From: Alistipes sp. | GTDB lineage: Bacteria; Bacteroidota; Bacteroidia; Bacteroidales; Rikenellaceae | Assembly: GCA_017384185.1 (NCBI GenBank) | Contig: JAFNUH010000337.1 | Coordinates: 1-6,382 of the forward strand | Reading direction: 5' to 3' | Length of the DNA stretch: 6,382 nucleotides | Shown: positions 1 through 5,855 of the stretch, piece after piece | How the letters are laid out: each line of letters starts with the position of its first letter | Numbering within the stretch: the stretch's first letter is position 1 | Made by a program: the position numbers and the translations under genes | The notes under the pieces: generated by a model | What the model was told of the DNA's origin: nothing | The model's database searches: none | The model's input: the letters and a program-made list of their open reading frames with translations, nothing else

Positions 1-1093
1 AAATCTTCTTGGTGGCTACTCCTTCAATCTCGATAAGTAGTTCGTCACGGCAAATATCTGCCCATAAATATAGTGCAGGTGTTGTGGGGTAATGCTCTGC
101 CATCCACTCTGATACCTGCCGTAAGTTATTGCGATGCTTTATGTATATTCTGCTTGTCGCATACTCCATTTCGTGGGGTTGCTTGACACCATTTGCTCCC
201 TGATTCTCTACGCTTGTCAAGAAGTCTATGTTCTCCATCGTGAGAGCCGTCTGCCCTATAATATCCTGCTCACAGCTCGCCTCGCCTCGTATGGCTGCCG
301 TGCCTGAGATGTGGATTATCGGCTCGTTGCCATCTATGTGGCGGGCACGCTCAAACTTTGGCGTTGTCTTGTGGGTATCTATACTATTTATAAGTACCTG
401 CTGAGAGTATGCGTGTGCCGAGATTTGTAGTGGGTTATCTATCGGCGTGCTACACTGCTCGCTACTCTTTATCGCATCAAAAACTACTACTACACCTCCT
501 GCCTGTGCGCCTATGCCTGTTGCGGCAGGGTAGCCGTTCGACCATTGGCACTTGTTGTAGAAGCTGCTACGTGCATCGTTGAAGAGCTGATAGTGCTGAC
601 CATTGGAGTCCATATGAGTGATTCGCTCAATGTAGTTCCATTGGCGGACAATATCGTTAATTTCTACACCCTCCACACGGAGTATCTCACTCATTCGTGC
701 GAATATCTCTTCTGCCTGAGCATCAATGCCTTGCGATAGGGTAGTGTGCAGACCTCCAGAGAGTATCTCGTCGTCAATTCTGATGTAATCCTCGTGGAAT
801 ACGGCACGATTAAAGTCGCTCTCCGCTATGCTCATAACCTCGGCGGCAAGCGTGCTACATAGCGGAGCCTGAGCCACATACGCCACCATTGGCTTTTGGT
901 TGAAGTGCTCGTTTACGCTTTTCTCTATCTCGCTTAGCTGAGTTGCGTACTCCTGGTTATTCTCGGTGTGCCCAAAGAAGATAATGCGCAGTGGCTTTGT
1001 CGGGTGGCTTGTGATTGATGTGAGCAACTCCTCAAGTGCCCCCGTAAAACTCTCAGCCTGCGAACGATATATATGGTAGAACTTCTGTGTCAT
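1..1093 (-). CDS. Chorismatase of the FkbO/Hyg5/XanB2 family (3' end outside the window)
   Basis: Family members split chorismate in the cytoplasm, giving pyruvate plus a hydroxybenzoate or a dihydroxycyclohexadiene carboxylate according to subtype. I translated 364 residues from the ATG at 1093 to the left edge with no stop. Family marks seen in order: RQWNY (150-154) followed by HYQLFNDAR (167-175), YPAATGIGA (188-196), SGTAAIRGE (263-271) with a following QT..T.ENI segment typical of the RidA/YjgF-like fold, and DICRDELLIEIEG (346-358). The last block carries the glutamate I take to be catalytic (Glu355 or Glu357). Characterised members are about 330-345 residues and end soon after this block, so only a few residues should be missing. 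The start lies three bases after the stop of the propeller-cytochrome gene, implying co-transcription and probably coupled translation; no Shine-Dalgarno is visible. The family call rests on recalled motifs; the exact product (3-hydroxybenzoate, 4-hydroxybenzoate or the diene) is not settled. Confidence 0.87.
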   Translation of the reverse strand, partial: MTQKFYHIYRSQAESFTGALEELLTSITSHPTKPLRIIFFGHTENNQEYATQLSEIEKSVNEHFNQKPMVAYVAQAPLCSTLAAEVMSIAESDFNRAVFHEDYIRIDDEILSGGLHTTLSQGIDAQAEEIFARMSEILRVEGVEINDIVRQWNYIERITHMDSNGQHYQLFNDARSSFYNKCQWSNGYPAATGIGAQAGGVVVVFDAIKSSEQCSTPIDNPLQISAHAYSQQVLINSIDTHKTTPKFERARHIDGNEPIIHISGTAAIRGEASCEQDIIGQTALTMENIDFLTSVENQGANGVKQPHEMEYATSRIYIKHRNNLRQVSEWMAEHYPTTPALYLWADICRDELLIEIEGVATKKI

Positions 1094-1096
1094 CTG

Positions 1097-2866
1097 CTAC
1101 AACGAGTTTACATATTCAGCCAACGCCTCGGCATCCTTGCGAGAAATCTTACCATCTATGCCGTGCTTGTGTACCATAAATACCTCCTCCATAGTGGCGG
1201 CTCTGCCATCGAATAGGTAGGGTGCAGTACGCCAAACCTCTCGTAGGGTAGGAGTATCCCAGCCCGCCTCAAACTCTACGTCCTCGCCTATGCGGTGCAT
1301 CTTCATATCGGTGTAGTTGGGTCCAGAGTGGCAATCTGCGCATCCATATTTTTCGTAAACCTTACGACCCGCAAGAGCCTTTTCCGAGAGCTCGCCATTG
1401 ACCAGATATGGACTTTTAAGAGGTTTTAACGACTTAATGTATTCGTCCACATTGTAGGCTATATCTTCCGGAATATCACAGAATTGGATGAACTTATATC
1501 CAGCACGTACTGCCAAGCCTGCGTGGGCACGAATACCCGAAATCATACAGGCGGGAGTGTCGAAGCTCAGCAACATACTTTTGCAATTCTTGGGGTTGCC
1601 AATGCCGTCGTTCATCAAGTCCCAATTCATACCGTCGGTGCGACCATCACCCGGGTGACAGCCGTTGCACGATTGCCAGTTCTGGAAGCAGAGCGCCGCA
1701 TCGTTGAATGCCCTTTCGCCAATATCTGCGGGTGACTCCACACGGTGGGGGTTGTAGGCTACGAAATCGACCTGCTGGTCGCTGATATTTACGATGTTAA
1801 GTGTGTCGGAGAAGTACGTAGGAAGGTACAACTTACCATCCTTGAGCGTCATATTACGTGGTCCATTGCCGTTGATGGGCAGGCGAGTGCGTATGCCACG
1901 CATAAAGTAGAGGTCATAATCCATCTTCGAGTGGTCGGGGTATGCCTTCAACTTCTCAATCATAGGCGCATACTCTATGATGCTAATCTCGTGCGTTCCC
2001 GACTGAGATACGATAAGGTAGTCGCTGTTGCACGCAATATCCCAAACGCCACCAGCGCCACGGTCAGGCTCGTCGATGGACATCGAGCCGATGAGTGTCT
2101 GTGTCGAAGCATCTATCACGCTCACTGCGTTGGTGTTCATCCATCCCTGCTGAAGTTGTGATGTAGGTACCTGGAAGCGTCCAAGGTTGTGCGATACGAA
2201 GATGTAGTTTCCGTCTGCTGAGCAGGCGATGCCTCTTAAAGCGTTACTTCCGTTGCTTAGCTTTATATCCTTGATTTTCTGGAATGTGTCACAGTCGATA
2301 ACCGATACATCTGCCGCCACATAATCCACATCGGCACGCTGTGCTGGCAGGAAGTTATTTACGTAGAGATATTTCCCGTCGGGAGTAAGCGTTGCGGCGC
2401 ACGGCTCACGCAGAACGGCTGCTTCACGCAGTACCTCTCCGCTTGCGGCATCCACCTCCGTTACGGTAGCCTTGTAGCGGTTGAGCACATATACTTTTTT
2501 GCCATCGTGGCTCATTATGGGGGCGCAGGCTCCCATACCTGTTGCCGTCTTATATGCGATGTTGTTATTCTCTAAATTGATAGCTGTGATGTATCCCTCG
2601 TCCTGACTACTTGTGACGTAAATGTTTGAACCATAAGAAGTAATGCCCGTGGGTGACTCCGCAAACTCCCAGCGTTGCTCGCTCTCGCCACTCTCGGAGA
2701 GCAGCAGAACGTCGCTTGTGCCTTTGTTGGCTATCGCCATCTTGTTGTCGGCGGTGATTGATATGCCTGTTGTGTACATCGGTCGGAGGTTCTGGCGTGT
2801 AGTGGTGGCGCAGAGTAGTATTATGACCGAGATGACAATTGGGCTCAGCTTTAATAATCCTTTCAT
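1097..2866 (-). CDS. Exported YVTN beta-propeller fused to a di-heme cytochrome c peroxidase/MauG-like domain
   Basis: The 589-residue product starts with a short basic segment and a hydrophobic stretch (about residues 7-20), a Sec signal or N-terminal anchor, so the protein should act in the periplasm, where c-type heme is attached. Residues about 30-370 form a beta-propeller with repeated YVTN-like blades (KVYVLNR at 125-131, KYLYVNN at 165-171, NYIFVSHN at 220-227, KLYLPTYFSDTLNIVN at 345-360). The C-terminal part has two heme-binding CxxCH motifs: Cys400-Cys403-His404 and Cys509-Cys512-His513. The second is followed by SGPNYTD and MHRIG, then TPTLREVWRTAPYLFDGR (538-555), a hallmark of the di-heme peroxidase/MauG family. 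Such proteins reduce hydrogen peroxide or oxidise a partner; the propeller may dock that partner, which is inference. Cys19 lies in the hydrophobic segment, but Leu at -1 argues against a lipoprotein. It is the first gene of a unit with the chorismatase. Confidence 0.9.
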   Translation of the reverse strand: MKGLLKLSPIVISVIILLCATTTRQNLRPMYTTGISITADNKMAIANKGTSDVLLLSESGESEQRWEFAESPTGITSYGSNIYVTSSQDEGYITAINLENNNIAYKTATGMGACAPIMSHDGKKVYVLNRYKATVTEVDAASGEVLREAAVLREPCAATLTPDGKYLYVNNFLPAQRADVDYVAADVSVIDCDTFQKIKDIKLSNGSNALRGIACSADGNYIFVSHNLGRFQVPTSQLQQGWMNTNAVSVIDASTQTLIGSMSIDEPDRGAGGVWDIACNSDYLIVSQSGTHEISIIEYAPMIEKLKAYPDHSKMDYDLYFMRGIRTRLPINGNGPRNMTLKDGKLYLPTYFSDTLNIVNISDQQVDFVAYNPHRVESPADIGERAFNDAALCFQNWQSCNGCHPGDGRTDGMNWDLMNDGIGNPKNCKSMLLSFDTPACMISGIRAHAGLAVRAGYKFIQFCDIPEDIAYNVDEYIKSLKPLKSPYLVNGELSEKALAGRKVYEKYGCADCHSGPNYTDMKMHRIGEDVEFEAGWDTPTLREVWRTAPYLFDGRAATMEEVFMVHKHGIDGKISRKDAEALAEYVNSL

Positions 2867-2882
2867 AACTACAATATCGGCT

Positions 2883-2902
2883 GTCGCTATGTTTATAGTG
2901 AC
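2883..2902. repeat. Imperfect 20-bp palindrome upstream of the propeller-cytochrome gene
   Basis: Two 8-base arms, GTCGCTAT and ATAGTGAC, flank a 4-base centre (GTTT). The arms are inverted copies with a single mismatch. The palindrome ends 16 bases before the start codon at 2866 and lies downstream of the predicted minus-strand promoter. It could be an operator, or a weak hairpin in the minus-strand leader near the ribosome entry site, where it would contain one A-C mismatch. Function is not shown by the sequence. Confidence 0.4.
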
Positions 2903-2977
2903 GATTATTGCCTAAATTTGATGTTCGGTTTAGTTTTCGGTTGGGCTGGTGTCTAAATGGCACACTAAGCCTTCTTG

Positions 2978-3009
2978 CAAAGGTAATGTTTATTTTTTAT
3001 TCTATCAAG
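2978..3009 (-). promoter_or_regulatory. Candidate Bacteroides-type promoter for the propeller-cytochrome/chorismatase unit
   Basis: Read on the minus strand, 2985-2978 is TACCTTTG, an exact match to the Bacteroides -7 consensus TAnnTTTG and followed by CA as is common in the order. A CTTG at 3009-3006 sits 20 bases upstream, close to the TTTG -33 element. Transcription would start near 2971, leaving a leader of roughly 105 bases before the ATG at 2866. The leader has no clear Shine-Dalgarno sequence and contains the palindrome at 2883-2902. Confidence 0.65.
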
Positions 3010-3109
3010 AAAGGTCGCTAAAAGTATTTGGTGGGCAATGAAAAATTAGGTGGCAACAGAGGCTTAGGGGAGATAATGTCAAAAATAGTAAAAAAAGTTG
3101 CCCTCGGGG

Positions 3110-3140
3110 GTTGTTTATTCGATATTTTGTTTTATTTTTG
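3110..3140 (+). promoter_or_regulatory. Candidate Bacteroides-type promoter for the barrel-potAB unit
   Basis: TATTTTTG at 3133-3140 fits the -7 consensus TAnnTTTG, and GTTG at 3110-3113 lies 19 bases upstream as a partial -33 element. An A-rich stretch at about 3080-3097 lies just upstream and might act like an UP element. Transcription would start near 3145-3147, giving a leader of about 120 bases. The interval between this promoter and the divergent one (3010-3109) holds no gene I can support. Confidence 0.55.
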
Positions 3141-3146
3141 TCATCG

Positions 3147-3199
3147 AATTTGCGGTTGTAAGTTCGTGATTAAGCGAGTCTTGTAGCCGCAAATTTTTT
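3147..3199 (+). promoter_or_regulatory. Leader hairpin followed by a T-run: candidate attenuator
   Basis: The arms 3147-3162 and 3180-3195 pair over 16 positions: nine perfect outer pairs (AATTTGCGG with CCGCAAATT), then seven more that include three G-U wobbles. Within the loop a small inner stem (3163-3167 with 3174-3178) can also form. The right arm runs into six consecutive T residues (3194-3199), the shape of an intrinsic terminator. The hairpin starts almost exactly at the predicted transcription start and precedes the barrel gene start by about 70 bases. It could reduce read-through into the pot operon, release a short RNA, or simply protect the 5' end. The pairing is read directly; the role is inferred. 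The rest of the leader (3200-3267) is AT-rich with no recognisable ribosome binding site. Confidence 0.5.
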
Positions 3200-3267
3200 A
3201 CTAAAAACGCAAGTTAAAGTGCAATATTAAACCTTACTCTTATGTAATTAAACTTTTTTACTGCTTA

Positions 3268-4413
3268 ATGAAGAGACTTTTAACCTTTTTGGGGACCATA
3301 TTTATTATGGCCGGCTCCACGGTTTGGGCACAGGAAGTGAATAGTAGTGTGACAACGGCGGGGTCTTCATCCGGGGAGGATGTAACTGTTGAAAATGATG
3401 TGGATTGGGTGCCCGAGATTTCGCTCGACGCACGCTTCGGTTACCAACATCAATCCTCCGGCAAAATCGGTGGGTTTGGCGGTGATGGACTACTCTTAAA
3501 CATTGACGGTAAAATCGGCAAGCACTTTTCGTATAGTCTTAACCACTCTCTCGCATCATCTATCGGCGAGGACGACTCTGTGTTTGATGCTACAAATTGG
3601 CTGACGTTGAGCTACGACGTTGGTAACTTTACCTTCACGGCGGGTAAGGACGCATTGGCTGTGGGTAGCTTCGAGTACGACGCTTATGAGCTTGATTGCT
3701 ACTACGATATGGGCTCTCTGTTCAACTACAACCTTAACTGCTGGTTGTGGGGCGTGTCGGCTACGTGGACCAATAACTCGGAGACAACCGCCTTTGCTTT
3801 TCAGGCTATGAACTCACCATTCTCGTACGTACCTAAGGAGGAGAATCTCTATTCATATAGCTTGGCGTGGTACGGTATGTGGGAGCATTACGAGTCTATC
3901 TGGTCGCTCAATATGATGGAGTACGAGCCGGGTAAGTTTGTGAAGATGTTGGGTTTGGGTAATATGTTCTACATTGGCGATTTTGAGCTTATGCTCGATT
4001 ACGTAGTTCGTGTTGCCGACCTGAGCGACGGCTTGGGTAAGGACTTCAACCTGATGCTCCAGCCTGCATATAACTTTGGTGAGAGCTTCAGATTATTTGG
4101 TCGTTTTGGCGTGGAGAAGAGCTCTGACGACCTGCCGTACGACATCCTTGGCGAATACCTCTCGGCGGAGGATAAAGTCGCTGCAAATGAGGAGAATCCC
4201 TATGTTATGCCTGCATATCTGACTGGTGATAAGGAGTATATATTCTACGGTGCTGGTTTGGAGTACTTCCCCCTAAAGGAGAATAAGAGCATACGCCTGC
4301 ACGCAGCGTGGGCATCAAATAATTATACCAAGCGTCATATGTTCAACGTGGGTCTTACGTGGAAGTTTGACGTTGTGAATGCTGTGAAGCAGATAGCCCG
4401 AAAGGCAAAATAG
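3268..4413 (+). CDS. Predicted outer-membrane beta-barrel (porin-like) protein at the head of the pot operon
   Basis: The 381-residue product begins with a clear signal peptide: a basic start (MKR), a hydrophobic core, and a likely cut after Ala21 (VWA/QEV). A short linker rich in Ser, Thr and Glu follows (22-45). From about residue 49 onward the sequence alternates polar and aromatic/hydrophobic residues in many short strands (for example LDARFGYQHQ, FSYSLNHSLA, FTFTAGKDAL, MFNVGLTWKF), as expected of an outer-membrane barrel resembling bacterial porins. By hand count the mature protein has about 49 Asp/Glu against about 25 Lys/Arg, which would suit passage of cations. After the last strand a basic tail (VNAVKQIARKAK) follows, so the protein does not end in the usual aromatic residue. 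potA begins 38 bases downstream with no visible terminator. An outer-membrane polyamine channel is therefore plausible but inferred; I cannot assign a precise family. Confidence 0.85.
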   Translation: MKRLLTFLGTIFIMAGSTVWAQEVNSSVTTAGSSSGEDVTVENDVDWVPEISLDARFGYQHQSSGKIGGFGGDGLLLNIDGKIGKHFSYSLNHSLASSIGEDDSVFDATNWLTLSYDVGNFTFTAGKDALAVGSFEYDAYELDCYYDMGSLFNYNLNCWLWGVSATWTNNSETTAFAFQAMNSPFSYVPKEENLYSYSLAWYGMWEHYESIWSLNMMEYEPGKFVKMLGLGNMFYIGDFELMLDYVVRVADLSDGLGKDFNLMLQPAYNFGESFRLFGRFGVEKSSDDLPYDILGEYLSAEDKVAANEENPYVMPAYLTGDKEYIFYGAGLEYFPLKENKSIRLHAAWASNNYTKRHMFNVGLTWKFDVVNAVKQIARKAK

Positions 4414-4451
4414 TAAACGAGTTTTTAATCCTGATTTATTTAGAATAAGAA

Positions 4452-5834
4452 ATGAAAGATTCAAATTTCATCATCGAGTTAAGCCACATTTCTAAGAGCT
4501 TTGGCGATAAGCAAGTGTTGGATGATGTTAGTTTGTTTGTCAAGAAGGGCGAGTTTGTCACTATCCTCGGTCCTTCGGGTTGTGGTAAGACTACTCTGTT
4601 GCGTATCTTGGCGGGCTTCGGCACGGCAGATGAGGGCGAGATAAAGATTGCGGGCGAGGATATTACTCAGGTGCCACCGCACCAGCGTCCCGTCAATACG
4701 GTCTTTCAGCGATATGCGCTCTTTCCTCACCTAAATGTTTATGATAACATCGCTTTCGGCTTGAAACTCAAGAAGGTAAAGGATGATGAGATTGAGGCTC
4801 GTGTGACCAAGGCACTCAAGATGGTGGGTATGACCGACTATGAGTGGCGTGACGTGAACTCTCTCTCGGGAGGTCAGCAGCAGCGTGTGGCTATCGCACG
4901 TGCCATCATCAACCGTCCGCAGGTATTGCTCCTCGATGAGCCTTTGGCGGCGCTGGACTTGAAGATGCGTAAGGATATGCAGATGGAGCTTAAGGATATG
5001 CATAAGACCTTGGGTATCACCTTCGTATATGTTACCCACGACCAGGAGGAGGCTCTCACGCTGAGTGATACTATCGTGGTTATGAGCGAGGGTCGTGTGC
5101 AGCAGATTGGCACCCCTACGGATATATATAACGAGCCGGCAAACTCGTTCGTTGCGGACTTCATCGGCGAGAGTAACATCCTGAATGGTGTGATGTTGCA
5201 GGACCGCCTGGTGCGTTTTATGGGTCGTGACTTCGAGTGCGTCGATGCGGGCTTTGGCGAGAATGTGCCTGTGGATGTTGTCATTCGTCCCGAGGATGTA
5301 TATATTATGGCTAAGTCGGGTTCGGGTATGTTCGATGGCGTGGTGCAGTCGTGTATCTTCAAGGGTGTACACTACGAGATGACTGTGCTTACATCTGACC
5401 GCTATGAGATTATGATTCAGGACTATAACGCCTTTGATGTAGGGCAAGAGGTGAGCTTGATTGTCAAGCCATCGGATATCCACGTTATGCAGAAGGAGCG
5501 CACCACAAACCGCTTCGAGGGTAAGATGGTGGATGCTACCCACGTCGAGATTTTGGGCACGGAGCTTGTCTGCAATGAGCAGCCCAATGTCGAGGGTGGC
5601 GAGGCTGTTGTTGTCGAGGTCGATTTCGACAAGATTGAGCTGATGGACAACAAGGAGGATGGTATGCTCGTGGGCGATGTGCGCTTTATCCTCTACAAGG
5701 GCGACCACTACCACCTGACCGTTCGCACGGATAATGGCGAGAATATCTACGTAGATACACACGACGTGTGGGATGACCGTGACATCGTGGGCGTGAAGAT
5801 TCAGTCGGACGATATGCGTATCAAGAGAGTATAA
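4452..5834 (+). CDS. potA: Spermidine/putrescine ABC transporter ATP-binding protein PotA, with enlarged C-terminal region
   Basis: This is the cytoplasmic ATPase that powers polyamine import through PotB/PotC with substrate delivered by PotD. All ATPase motifs are intact: Walker [10 protein letters not shown] (40-48), Q-loop Gln86 in [11 protein letters not shown], signature LSGGQQQR (138-145), Walker B LLLDEP (159-164), D-loop ALDL (167-170) and switch His196 (THDQEE). The stretch [22 protein letters not shown] is typical of PotA among related importers. At 460 residues it is about 80-100 longer than E. coli PotA (378). The extra length is C-terminal, where two TOBE-like segments resemble each other: [10 protein letters not shown]...VKPSDIHVM (303-346) and [10 protein letters not shown]...IQSDDMRIK (415-458). 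The ATG at 4452 fits the expected PotA N-terminus; upstream is AT-rich with only a weak purine stretch. potB begins 21 bases after the stop. Confidence 0.96.
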   Translation: MKDSNFIIELSHISKSFGDKQVLDDVSLFVKKGEFVTILGPSGCGKTTLLRILAGFGTADEGEIKIAGEDITQVPPHQRPVNTVFQRYALFPHLNVYDNIAFGLKLKKVKDDEIEARVTKALKMVGMTDYEWRDVNSLSGGQQQRVAIARAIINRPQVLLLDEPLAALDLKMRKDMQMELKDMHKTLGITFVYVTHDQEEALTLSDTIVVMSEGRVQQIGTPTDIYNEPANSFVADFIGESNILNGVMLQDRLVRFMGRDFECVDAGFGENVPVDVVIRPEDVYIMAKSGSGMFDGVVQSCIFKGVHYEMTVLTSDRYEIMIQDYNAFDVGQEVSLIVKPSDIHVMQKERTTNRFEGKMVDATHVEILGTELVCNEQPNVEGGEAVVVEVDFDKIELMDNKEDGMLVGDVRFILYKGDHYHLTVRTDNGENIYVDTHDVWDDRDIVGVKIQSDDMRIKRV

Positions 5835-5855
5835 CTGCTTAGCTGAGCGTAAGAT

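Noticed and set aside
545..739. Plus-strand open frame of 64 codons inside the chorismatase gene
   Set aside because: It lies opposite the conserved YPAATGIG and RQWNY part of the chorismatase and shows no features of its own.
1745..2161. Plus-strand open frame of 138 codons inside the propeller-cytochrome gene
   Set aside because: It lies wholly opposite recognisable propeller blades and has no family features. The neighbouring plus-strand frame at 1484-1735 is rejected for the same reason.
2801..2866. Possible lipoprotein signal in the propeller-cytochrome protein (Cys19)
   Set aside because: The residues before the cysteine are Ile-Leu-Leu. A lipobox normally has Gly, Ala or Ser at -1, so a cleaved Sec signal or membrane anchor is more likely.
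2607..2963. Minus-strand open frame of 118 codons overlapping the 5' end of the propeller-cytochrome gene in another frame
   Set aside because: Its product is rich in His, Arg and Asn without a recognisable domain, and it overlaps the signal segment and first blades of a well-supported gene.
4414..4451. Terminator between the barrel gene and potA
   Set aside because: There is a run of five T residues but no inverted repeat in front of it, so transcription is likely to continue into potA.
4731..5762. Antisense open frame of 343 codons opposite potA
   Set aside because: It mirrors the codon pattern of potA, whose motifs are intact and complete. The translated product has no signal, domain or composition typical of a real protein and no promoter-like sequence of its own.
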